From positions 1-8,858 of the forward strand of contig JAYVEB010000340.1 of assembly GCA_043749095.1 (NCBI GenBank): a stretch of 8,858 bases of DNA, in the 5' to 3' direction. Shown piece by piece: positions 1 through 6,253 of the stretch (position 1 is its first letter; each line of letters starts with the position of its first letter). Made by a program: the position numbers and the translations under genes. The notes below the pieces were generated by a model, which saw nothing but the letters and a program-made list of their open reading frames with translations, was not told the DNA's origin and did no database searches. This stretch comes from PBB1 sp043749095. Lineage in GTDB: Bacteria > Pseudomonadota > Gammaproteobacteria > Burkholderiales > Burkholderiaceae_C.

Positions 1-33
1 GGTTCCCGTGTGAAAGTAGGACATCGTCAGGCT
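1..33 (+). rRNA. rrf: 5S ribosomal RNA, 3' end (partial)
   Basis: The first 33 bases match the conserved 3' part of betaproteobacterial 5S rRNA: the segment TTCCCGTGTGAAAGTAGG followed by the closing-stem strand ATCGTCAGGCT. The 5' part of the gene lies outside the window, so its partner strand cannot be checked. A rho-independent-like hairpin starts 10 bases later, as expected at the end of an rRNA operon. The identification rests on recalled 5S consensus, not on a search. Confidence 0.88.
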
Positions 34-42
34 ACTACTCTG

Positions 43-74
43 AAACCCCCGTGCCCCTGAAGGTCCGGGGGTTT
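43..74 (+). terminator. rRNA operon terminator hairpin
   Basis: A perfect 9-bp stem, AAACCCCCG (43-51) with CGGGGGTTT (66-74), closes a 14-base loop just after the 5S end. The A-run on the left pairs with the T-run on the right. The hairpin therefore could also serve transcription arriving from the opposite strand (the convergent regulator gene ending at 123). The downstream T-tract is short (TTTCGCCTTT). Confidence 0.8.
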
Positions 75-122
75 CGCCTTTGTGCGCCGCGATAATTGAT
101 CGAGGTGCTCAGAGGACAATGC

Positions 123-758
123 TCAAGCGATGCTTGAATCGTCGTAAATGATGACCGAGAGAAAACGAATCGGCCTGTCGAGCAAGCGCTCCGGGCCATG
201 CAGTATCTGACCTGCAAACGTCAGTGAGTCGCCAGGCTCCAGGACATACACGGAGTTCCCGTGCCGATACTCCATCGTGCCCTTGAGCATGTAGATGAAT
301 TCGGTGCCGGGGTGCTCGAAGGTCGGGAAACTCTCCGACTGTTCGTCCATTTCGATCAGAAATGGCTCGAAACGCTTGACTTGCCCCTGGTCGTAGGCCA
401 GCAGCTTGTAGGTATGGCCGCTCTTGGTGCCTCGTCGCACCACCTCCATGCCGGTGTCGCGCTTGACCAGTTGTGCTGCACCCGACGGAACGTCGTAGTT
501 GCGGAACAGCATTGACATCGACACACCCAGCGCCCGCGCGATGCGGGCGAGCGTGTCGAGCCCGGCCATGATCTGCCCCGTTTCGATCTTCGACAACATG
601 CTGCGGCTGACGTTGGCCTGCTCCGACACCTGGGCCAGCGTCAGTTGATGGCGCTGGCGTAGCTCACGAATCGCACCGCCCAACGACCTTTCCAATGACG
701 GGGGGCTGTCGGTCTGCAGCGGGTGGGTGTCGGCGATTGGTTTCTTCACGGGAATCAA
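123..758 (-). CDS. XRE-family HTH regulator with C-terminal cupin domain (PuuR-like)
   Basis: A cytoplasmic transcription regulator of about 208-211 residues. An N-terminal helix-turn-helix (about residues 27-81, including LAQVSEQANVSRSMLSKIE) is followed by a single cupin domain (about 145-205, motif HPGTEFIYMLKG and the later LHGPERL). This is the architecture of PuuR and related small-molecule sensors, which usually repress a neighbouring catabolic operon. Possible cupin ligands are His149, Glu153 and His187. It is divergent from the glnT-glxBCD operon, which it most likely controls; the effector is unknown. Start choice: the frame is open to beyond 827, but the stretch upstream of ~758 has unusual codons and overlaps the neighbour's promoter. 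TTG at 758 has GGAAG five bases upstream, while GTG at 749 would have it 14 bases away. An ATG at 827, overlapping the glnT start codon, is a less likely alternative. Confidence 0.9.
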   Translation of the reverse strand: MIPVKKPIADTHPLQTDSPPSLERSLGGAIRELRQRHQLTLAQVSEQANVSRSMLSKIETGQIMAGLDTLARIARALGVSMSMLFRNYDVPSGAAQLVKRDTGMEVVRRGTKSGHTYKLLAYDQGQVKRFEPFLIEMDEQSESFPTFEHPGTEFIYMLKGTMEYRHGNSVYVLEPGDSLTFAGQILHGPERLLDRPIRFLSVIIYDDSSIA

Positions 759-768
759 AATTGCTTCC
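751..768. promoter_or_regulatory. Candidate operator: 18-bp imperfect palindrome
   Basis: GGAATCAAAATTGCTTCC is an imperfect inverted repeat with the pattern GGAA-N-CAA-NN-TTG-N-TTCC (14 of 18 positions symmetrical). It overlaps the proposed -35 hexamer of the rightward promoter and the Shine-Dalgarno/start of the leftward regulator gene. A dimeric HTH protein bound here could block both. Symmetry and position are seen directly; binding by the adjacent XRE-cupin protein is inferred. Confidence 0.5.
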
Positions 769-790
769 GGAGAATCTAGCACGCTACACT
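761..790 (+). promoter_or_regulatory. Candidate sigma-70 promoter for the glnT-glxBCD operon
   Basis: TTGCTT (761-766) and TACACT (785-790) are separated by 18 bases, giving a predicted start near 797 and a leader of about 29 bases before the ATG at 826. It is the best such pair in the divergent region. I saw no clear sigma-54 (GG-N10-GC) element here. The ribosome binding site of the first gene is weak (CTGGA around 812-816). Confidence 0.45.
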
Positions 791-825
791 GAGGCCGCGG
801 TCGCCTTGACTTCTGGACATCCGAC

Positions 826-2208
826 ATGAGCCCTACGCCAAAGCCATCTGACCCTGTCGCGCCGACGCGCTTCCAGAATCTGGCCGAGGCCAGCAGCCAC
901 CTCGACGCACACGGGATCAAGTACGTGTTGGCGCAGTCTGTCGACATCCACGGTACGGCCAAGGCCAAAGCGGTACCGCTGGCTCACCTGCCGTCGGTGC
1001 TGGGCGATGGCGCCGGCTTTGCTGGCTTTGCAATCTGGGGCGTTGGCATCGAGCCGCACGGCCCCGATTTCATGGCGGTCGGCGAGTTGAATACGTTGTC
1101 GCTCGTGCCGTGGCAGCCGGGCATGGCGCGCATGGTCTGCAACGGTCATGTCAACGGCGAACCCTGGGTTTTCGATTCGCGGGTGACGCTCAAGAAGCAG
1201 GTCGACCGGCTGACCGCACGCGGCTGGACGCTGAACACTGGTTTGGAGCCCGAGTTCTCGCTGCTCAAGCGCAACAGCGTCACTGGCGCAATCGGGCCCT
1301 GCGACGGCAGTGACACACTGGCAAAGCCCTGCTACGACTACAAGGGACTGTCGCGCACCCGTGCCTACCTTGAAAAACTGACCGAGTCGCTGCGCGCGGT
1401 CGGCATCGACGTCTACCAGATCGACCACGAGGACGCGAACGGCCAGTTCGAGATCAACTACACCTACACCGACTGCTTGACGTCCTGCGACCATTACATC
1501 TTCTTCAAGATGGCGGCGTCGGAGATCGCCAACGAGATGGGCATGATCTGCAGCTTCATGCCAAAGCCATTCGCCCATCTGCCCGGCAACGGCATGCACA
1601 TGCATGCGTCGATCGCCGATGCGAGTGGTGCCAACCTGTTTGAAGACAAGAGCGATCCGCAAGGTCTGAACCTGTCGACGCTGGCGTATCACTTCCTTGG
1701 CGGCCTGCTGGCCCATGCGCCCGCACTGACTGCGCTCGCCTGCCCGACGGTCAACTCCTACAAGCGCCTGGTCGTCGGCCGTTCGCTGACGGGCGCCACC
1801 TGGGCGCCGGCGTACATCAGCTACGGCGACAACAACCGGTCGACGATGGTGCGCATCCCGAAAGGCCGGCTCGAACTCCGCCTGCCTGACGGCTCGTGCA
1901 ACCCGTATCTGGCGACTGCGGCCGTGATTGCCGCCGGCCTCGACGGCATCGACCGCCAATTGCATCCTGGTCCCGCGCACAACGAAAACCTGTACGACCT
2001 GTCGCCCGCGCAGCTGCGCGACCGCGGCATCGCGGTGCTGCCGCAGAACCTCGATCTCGCGATCGATGCACTGGAAGCCGATGCGATGATCGTCGACGCG
2101 CTGGGCCCGGTCGGTGGCGAGTTCATCCGGCTCAAGCGCATGGAATGGATCGAATACATGCGCCACGTCTCCGACTGGGAGATCAAGAGCTACCTCGAGT
2201 TCTTCTGA
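826..2208 (+). CDS. glnT: Type III glutamine synthetase / gamma-glutamylmethylamide synthetase
   Basis: A 460-residue ATP-dependent ligase of the glutamine synthetase fold. It joins glutamate to ammonia (GlnT) or to methylamine (GmaS); the sequence alone does not decide which. Motifs: LEPEF with metal-site Glu141 and Glu143; HEDANGQFEI with Glu202 and Glu209; PGNGMHMH (253-260, ATP/metal His); NSYKRL with Arg314; NRSTMVRIP with Arg338 and Arg343; RLELRLPDGSCNPYLA with Glu350 and Arg352. The beta-grasp N-terminal domain occupies roughly residues 25-115. NENLYDLS puts Tyr390 where GlnA enzymes carry the adenylylated tyrosine. Length fits the family (about 435-465). It is first in the operon, 33 bases before glxB. 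Adjacency to glxBCD is typical both of rhizobial glnT loci and of methylotroph gmaS-mgsABC loci. The product family is certain; substrate and symbol are less so. Confidence 0.93.
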   Translation: MSPTPKPSDPVAPTRFQNLAEASSHLDAHGIKYVLAQSVDIHGTAKAKAVPLAHLPSVLGDGAGFAGFAIWGVGIEPHGPDFMAVGELNTLSLVPWQPGMARMVCNGHVNGEPWVFDSRVTLKKQVDRLTARGWTLNTGLEPEFSLLKRNSVTGAIGPCDGSDTLAKPCYDYKGLSRTRAYLEKLTESLRAVGIDVYQIDHEDANGQFEINYTYTDCLTSCDHYIFFKMAASEIANEMGMICSFMPKPFAHLPGNGMHMHASIADASGANLFEDKSDPQGLNLSTLAYHFLGGLLAHAPALTALACPTVNSYKRLVVGRSLTGATWAPAYISYGDNNRSTMVRIPKGRLELRLPDGSCNPYLATAAVIAAGLDGIDRQLHPGPAHNENLYDLSPAQLRDRGIAVLPQNLDLAIDALEADAMIVDALGPVGGEFIRLKRMEWIEYMRHVSDWEIKSYLEFF

Positions 2209-2241
2209 ACACTGTTCACTGCTTGAAACGGAAAGCATCGC

Positions 2242-3153
2242 ATGTGCGGCATCGTGGGACTGCTGGTCAAGAAGCCAGCGCTGAAGGAACAGCTGGGCGC
2301 ACTGATGGTGCCGATGCTGCTCGGAATGACCGAGCGCGGGCCCGATTCGGCCGGCCTCGCGGTGTTTGGTGAGGCGCTGGCCGCCAGCCACCGCAAGCTG
2401 AGCCTGTATTCCGGCCTGACGGCCGAAGGCTCGCGGTTCGACTGGGTGGCGCTGGTGATCGCATTGAATACCGCCATGCCGGCAGCCCAGGCGGGGGTAC
2501 ACCCCACAGGTAACCACGCCGTGCTGACGGTGGCGATCGATCCGGACGCCATCAAGCTTTGGCTGCGCGAGCAGCATCCGAAGCTGCACATCCTGTCCGC
2601 CGGCCGCTCGATCGATCTGTACAAGGACATCGGCACCCCGGGCGAGGTGGCTGCCCGCTACGGCTTCGAGAACCTGCACGGCACGCACCTCGTCGGCCAC
2701 ACTCGAATGGCCACCGAGTCAGCCGTCACGCCCGATCGCGCGCACCCGTTCACCGCAGGAGAAGACTTCTGCCTGGTGCACAACGGTTCGCTGTCGAACC
2801 CCTACGGCGTGCGGCGCAAGCTCGAACCGCTGGGCATCCACTTCGACACCGACAACGACACCGAAGCCGCCTGCCGCTTCATCGAATGGCGGCTGCGCGA
2901 CGGCGACGATTTACCGACCGCGCTGCAACGCAGCTTCGACGAACTTGACGGCTTCTACACGCTGCTGATGGGCACAGCCGATCAGCTCGCACTGATCCGC
3001 GACCCATTCGCCTGCAAGCCGGCGATGGTCGCCGAGACGGACGATTACGTTGCGATCGCCAGCGAGTTCCGGGCGCTCGCGCACCTGCCCGGCATCAATC
3101 ACGCGAACGTGTTCGAGCCGGCACCGGAGGAGATGTACGTATGGAAGGCGTGA
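2242..3153 (+). CDS. glxB: Class II glutamine amidotransferase subunit, GlxB / MgsA (N-methylglutamate synthase subunit A)
   Basis: A 303-residue Ntn-hydrolase that releases ammonia from glutamine (or methylamine from gamma-glutamylmethylamide). After Met removal Cys2 (MCGIVG) becomes the N-terminal nucleophile. Other family motifs are ERGPDSAG (31-38), GHTRMATES (152-160), HNGSLSN (180-186) and DNDTEA (204-209). About 110 residues lie between RGPDSAG and GHTRMAT, which is usual for the GlxB/MgsA branch and not an anomaly. The product matches the amidotransferase domain of GltB but stands alone, so it needs the synthase partner encoded by glxD. Start: ATG at 2242 places Cys at position 2, and CGGAAAG lies upstream at 2230-2236. 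Its last 13 bases overlap the start of glxC. Confidence 0.93.
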   Translation: MCGIVGLLVKKPALKEQLGALMVPMLLGMTERGPDSAGLAVFGEALAASHRKLSLYSGLTAEGSRFDWVALVIALNTAMPAAQAGVHPTGNHAVLTVAIDPDAIKLWLREQHPKLHILSAGRSIDLYKDIGTPGEVAARYGFENLHGTHLVGHTRMATESAVTPDRAHPFTAGEDFCLVHNGSLSNPYGVRRKLEPLGIHFDTDNDTEAACRFIEWRLRDGDDLPTALQRSFDELDGFYTLLMGTADQLALIRDPFACKPAMVAETDDYVAIASEFRALAHLPGINHANVFEPAPEEMYVWKA

Positions 3154-3848
3154 TCGATGTGACGAGCTTCGATCTCGCGACGCAGACGGTGCGTGAACTG
3201 AACCAGTTCCTGCACCAGCCGGCTGACGAACTCGCTGATAGCCAGGTCGTCGTCGCCAACCCGAACGGCGCGCACAACCTCGCGGTCGGCGTGAACGCGC
3301 CGGTGCAGGTCACGGTGCAGGGCCACGCCGGCTACTACGCAGCGGGCATGAACCAGCTGGCGACCGTGGTCATCGAAGGCAGCGCCGGCACTGGCGTTGC
3401 CGAGAACATGATGAGTGGTCGCGTTCATGTGAAAGGCTTCGCGTCGAACGCCGCCGGCGCCACCGCGCACGGCGGTCTGCTGGTGATCGAAGGCGATGCG
3501 GGCCTGCGCTGCGGCATCTCGCTGAAGGGCGGTGACATCGTCGTTGGCGGCTCGGTGGGCAGCTTCTCGGCCTTCATGGCGCAGGCCGGTCGCATGGTCA
3601 TCTGCGGCAACGCCGGCGATGCGCTGGGCGACTCGCTGTACGAGGCGGTGCTGTATGTGAAGGGCGACATCAAGTCGCTCGGCGCCGACGCGCAGATCGA
3701 GCCGATGAGCTCGGCCGACATCGCTATCGTGGCCGACCTGTTGCAAGCCGCCGGCCTGAAGACCGAGCACGACCCGGCGGCCTTCAAGCGCATCGCCTCG
3801 GCCCGCACGCTGTACCACTGGAACGCCGACGCGGACCAGGATTACTGA
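3141..3848 (+). CDS. glxC: GXGXG-motif subunit, GlxC / MgsB (glutamate synthase C-terminal-like)
   Basis: A 235-residue protein made largely of the glycine-rich right-handed beta-helix found at the C-terminus of GltB and in formylmethanofuran dehydrogenase subunit C. Repeats run from about residue 55 to 180 (for example GHAGYYAAGM, IEGSAGTGVAENMMSG, IEGDAGLRCGISLKGG, ICGNAGDALGDS). It has no catalytic residues of its own; in the family it is a structural subunit binding GlxB and GlxD. The ATG at 3141 lies inside glxB, 12 bases before that stop codon ends, and has a strong Shine-Dalgarno GGAGGAG (3126-3132) about 8 bases upstream. Translation of the two genes is therefore probably coupled, keeping subunit ratios even. 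A short C-terminal extension (about 195-235) is rich in Ala and charged residues. Confidence 0.92.
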   Translation: MEGVIDVTSFDLATQTVRELNQFLHQPADELADSQVVVANPNGAHNLAVGVNAPVQVTVQGHAGYYAAGMNQLATVVIEGSAGTGVAENMMSGRVHVKGFASNAAGATAHGGLLVIEGDAGLRCGISLKGGDIVVGGSVGSFSAFMAQAGRMVICGNAGDALGDSLYEAVLYVKGDIKSLGADAQIEPMSSADIAIVADLLQAAGLKTEHDPAAFKRIASARTLYHWNADADQDY

Positions 3849-3858
3849 GCCTCTCTCG

Positions 3859-5223
3859 ATGGATCATTCACCGTCATCCCCGAAGCGCATCCAGACCGAA
3901 GAGTCCGCCACGTTCGACCGCGCCACGATGGACTACATCCACAACGCCGCGGCGCACGGGCTGTACGAGATCCGCGGCCTCGGCGCCAAGCGTAAGCTGC
4001 CGCATTTTGACGACCTGGTGTTTCTCGGCGCCTCGCTGTCGCGCTATCCGCTCGAGGGCTACCGCGAGAAGTGCCTGACGAAAACGGTGCTGGGCACACG
4101 CTACGCGACGAAGCCGATCACGCTGGACATCCCGATCACGATCGCCGGCATGAGCTTCGGTGCGCTGTCAGCGAACGTCAAGGAGGCACTGGGACGTGCG
4201 GCCACGGCGATGGGCACGTCGACCACCACCGGCGACGGCGGCATGACGGCCGAAGAGCGCGGCTCGTCGAAGACACTGGTCTACCAGTGCCTGCCATCTC
4301 GCTACGGCTTCAAGCCCGACGACGTGCGCCGCGCCGATGCGATCGAGCTCGTCATCGGGCAGGGCGCGAAGCCCGGTGGCGGTGGCATGCTGCTCGGGCA
4401 GAAGGTCAACCCGCGCGTGGCCGCGATGCGCACGCTGCCGCAGGGCATCGACCAGCGCTCGGCCAGTCGCCACCCGGACTGGACGGGACCTGATGACCTC
4501 GTCATCAAGATCCACGAACTGCGCGAGATCACCGACTGGAAGACGCCGATCTACGTGAAGATCGGCGCGACCCGTGTTTTCAACGACGTGAAGCTGGCGG
4601 TGCATGCCGGCGCCGACGTCGTCGTGCTCGACGGCATGCAGGGCGGTACTGCCGCCACGCAGACCTGCTTCATCGAGAACGTCGGCATCCCGACGCTGGC
4701 CGCATTGCGGCAGGCGGTCGATGCGCTCGAAGACCTGAACATGAAGGGCAAGGTGCAATTGATCGTCTCGGGTGGCATCCGAACCGGGGCCGATGTGGCC
4801 AAGGCACTGGCGATGGGCGCCGATGCGGTGTCGATCGGGCAGGGCGTGCTGATGGCGCTCGGCTGCAACCACGAAAGCTACGAACAGAGCGGCCAGCGCA
4901 TCGATGCGACCGCCGACTACGCCGCGCTCGGTGCGCGGCCGGGCTCGTGCCACCACTGCCACACCGGCCGCTGCCCGGTCGGCATCACGACACAGGACGC
5001 CGTGCTCGAACAGCGGCTGCAGCCAGCGTCGGGCGCACGCCACCTGAGGAACTACCTGAAGACGCTGACGATGGAGCTGACCACCATCGCGCGCGCTTGC
5101 GGCAAGCAGAACGTGCACCACCTCGAACCCGAGGACCTGGTCGCGCTGACCGTCGAAGCCGCGGCCATGGCGCGCCTGCCGCTGGCGGGCACCCACTGGA
5201 TTCCGGGCGTCGGCACCTTCTGA
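3859..5223 (+). CDS. glxD: FMN-binding glutamate synthase-family subunit, GlxD / MgsC
   Basis: A 454-residue catalytic subunit with the FMN-dependent alpha/beta-barrel of the glutamate synthase central domain. It should combine 2-oxoglutarate with the nitrogen released by GlxB, giving glutamate or N-methylglutamate. Motifs: MSFGALS (98-104), STTTGDGGM (122-129 region), KPGGGGMLLGQKV (171-183), LDGMQGGTAA (258-266), and the FMN-phosphate region SGGIRTGADVAKALAMGADA (304-323). Three cysteines in CHHCHTGRCPVGI (Cys364, Cys367, Cys372) are the likely 3Fe-4S ligands; the C-x2-C-x4-C spacing is tighter than the C-x5-C-x4-C of E. coli GltB. It starts 10 bases after glxC and has only a weak Shine-Dalgarno, so it may depend on coupling. 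It is the last operon gene. No GltD-like NADPH subunit follows, so the electron donor (possibly ferredoxin) is unknown. Confidence 0.94.
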   Translation: MDHSPSSPKRIQTEESATFDRATMDYIHNAAAHGLYEIRGLGAKRKLPHFDDLVFLGASLSRYPLEGYREKCLTKTVLGTRYATKPITLDIPITIAGMSFGALSANVKEALGRAATAMGTSTTTGDGGMTAEERGSSKTLVYQCLPSRYGFKPDDVRRADAIELVIGQGAKPGGGGMLLGQKVNPRVAAMRTLPQGIDQRSASRHPDWTGPDDLVIKIHELREITDWKTPIYVKIGATRVFNDVKLAVHAGADVVVLDGMQGGTAATQTCFIENVGIPTLAALRQAVDALEDLNMKGKVQLIVSGGIRTGADVAKALAMGADAVSIGQGVLMALGCNHESYEQSGQRIDATADYAALGARPGSCHHCHTGRCPVGITTQDAVLEQRLQPASGARHLRNYLKTLTMELTTIARACGKQNVHHLEPEDLVALTVEAAAMARLPLAGTHWIPGVGTF

Positions 5224-5242
5224 TCGTTGCAGTGGCCGGTGC

Positions 5243-5259
5243 GCCGGGCCTACCCCGGC
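5243..5259 (+). terminator. Weak hairpin after glxD, possible operon end
   Basis: GCCGGG (5243-5248) and CCCGGC (5254-5259) form a perfect 6-bp GC stem with a 5-base loop between the glxD stop and the next gene. There is no T-tract after it, so it is not a classical intrinsic terminator. It may only attenuate transcription or protect a 3' end. Confidence 0.25.
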
Positions 5260-5277
5260 CGTGGCAACATCGACTCG

Positions 5278-6198
5278 ATGAAGAAACTGCTTTTTCTCGG
5301 TGCCGGGGGTGTCGGAGGCTATTTCGGCGCACGGCTGATCGAAGCCGGCGTCGACGTCAGCTTTCTGGTGCGCCCCGCGCGTGCAGCGCGGCTGGCGGCG
5401 CAGGGCCTGCGCATTGCCAGCCCGCATGGCGATCTGACGCTGCAGGTGCATTGCGTGACCCGCGACACCGTGACGCCCGACTACGACCTCGTGCTGCTCT
5501 CGCCAAAGGCCTACGACCTGGCCGACGCGCTCGATGCCATCGCCCCGGCGATGGGGCCCGAGACCCGCGTGTTGCCGCTCCTCAACGGCATGGCCCACAT
5601 CGACGTGCTCGATGCCCGCTTCGGTGCGGATCGTGTCATCGGCGGGGTCGCCCACATCGTGGCCAAGCTGGCCGCCGACGGATCCATTCAACACCTGAAC
5701 CCCATCCACATGCTCACGGCGGGTGGTCGCGGCGCGGACACGCAGCAGGCCGCAGCCGACTTCATCAGCTTGTGCGGCGCGGTGAAATTCGATGCCGCGC
5801 TGTCATCCGACATCATCACCACGGTGTGGGACAAGTGGGCCTTTCTCGCCACGCTGGCGGCCATCACCACGCTGACGCAGGGTTCCGTCGGCCAGGTGAT
5901 GGACACCACGCACGGCGAATCGCTGCTGCGGCGCCTCTATGCCGAAGGTCTGGCGGTGGCCCAGCGCAGCGGCGCGATCATCAGCGACGCAGCGCAAACC
6001 CGCGCCTTGGAGCGGCTGACCCAGCGCGGGTCCAGCCTTACCGCGTCGATGCTGCGCGACCTGCAAGCGGGCCTGCGCACCGAGCACGACCATGTGCTTG
6101 GCGATCTGGTGCAGCGCGCGCAGCGGCTCGGCGTCGACACGCCGCTGCTCGCGGCGGCGCATTGCCACTTGCAGCTGGCGGCGGCGGCGGCGGCGTGA
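5278..6198 (+). CDS. Ketopantoate reductase family (ApbA/PanE) oxidoreductase
   Basis: A 306-residue NADPH-dependent 2-oxo acid reductase of the PanE fold. PanE itself reduces 2-dehydropantoate to pantoate in coenzyme A synthesis, but many paralogs act on other or unknown substrates. Seen: an N-terminal Rossmann glycine motif GAGGVGGYFG (8-17); SPKAYD with Lys77; LLNGM with Asn103; VWDKWAF with Lys186, the position of the catalytic lysine; and the C-terminal helical-domain signature SSLTASMLRDLQAG followed by TEHDHVLGDLV. Family length is about 290-315. The start is ATG 5278, because MKKLLFLGAGG begins directly with the first beta strand; upstream in-frame TTG at 5227 would add a non-family leader. 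The ribosome binding site is weak. The C-terminus ends in six alanines encoded by six GCG codons. Whether this is the housekeeping panE cannot be told; its place beside glxBCD suggests a paralog. Confidence 0.9.
   Translation: MKKLLFLGAGGVGGYFGARLIEAGVDVSFLVRPARAARLAAQGLRIASPHGDLTLQVHCVTRDTVTPDYDLVLLSPKAYDLADALDAIAPAMGPETRVLPLLNGMAHIDVLDARFGADRVIGGVAHIVAKLAADGSIQHLNPIHMLTAGGRGADTQQAAADFISLCGAVKFDAALSSDIITTVWDKWAFLATLAAITTLTQGSVGQVMDTTHGESLLRRLYAEGLAVAQRSGAIISDAAQTRALERLTQRGSSLTASMLRDLQAGLRTEHDHVLGDLVQRAQRLGVDTPLLAAAHCHLQLAAAAAA
6178..6195 (+). repeat. (GCG)6 trinucleotide run encoding a C-terminal Ala6 tail
   Basis: Six tandem GCG codons immediately before the TGA stop of the ketopantoate reductase-like gene. 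Such a run is prone to slippage, but changes by whole units would only alter the length of a presumably disordered tail. Confidence 0.85.
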
Positions 6199-6238
6199 TC
6201 CGAGCGCGTGGCGGGTGTCTACCGCGCTGATCGACTCC

Positions 6239-6253
6239 AAGGAGCGCCCGGTG
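6239..6253 (+). promoter_or_regulatory. Strong Shine-Dalgarno fixing a GTG start
   Basis: AAGGAG at 6239-6244 is six bases from GTG at 6251. It is the best ribosome binding site in this part of the window and is 27 bases from the ATG at 6272, so it supports the GTG as the patatin start. Confidence 0.7.

Noticed and set aside
759..968. Extended N-terminus of the regulator, up to 70 residues longer
   Set aside because: It would run through the divergent promoter and into glnT codons, and the added residues do not resemble the family.
784..2700. 638-codon open frame on the minus strand opposite glnT and glxB
   Set aside because: The plus strand holds two complete, motif-rich enzymes over the same bases. 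The antisense product is rich in His, Arg, Val and Gln with no recognisable domain, as expected of a GC-rich shadow frame.
4168..5709. 513-codon open frame on the minus strand opposite glxD and the panE-like gene
   Set aside because: It spans two real genes and an intergenic gap, has shadow-type composition and no motif.
4947..6230. 427-codon plus-strand frame crossing the glxD end and the panE-like gene
   Set aside because: Very rich in Arg, Ala, Gly and Pro with no domain; it is a +1/+2 shadow of two conserved genes.
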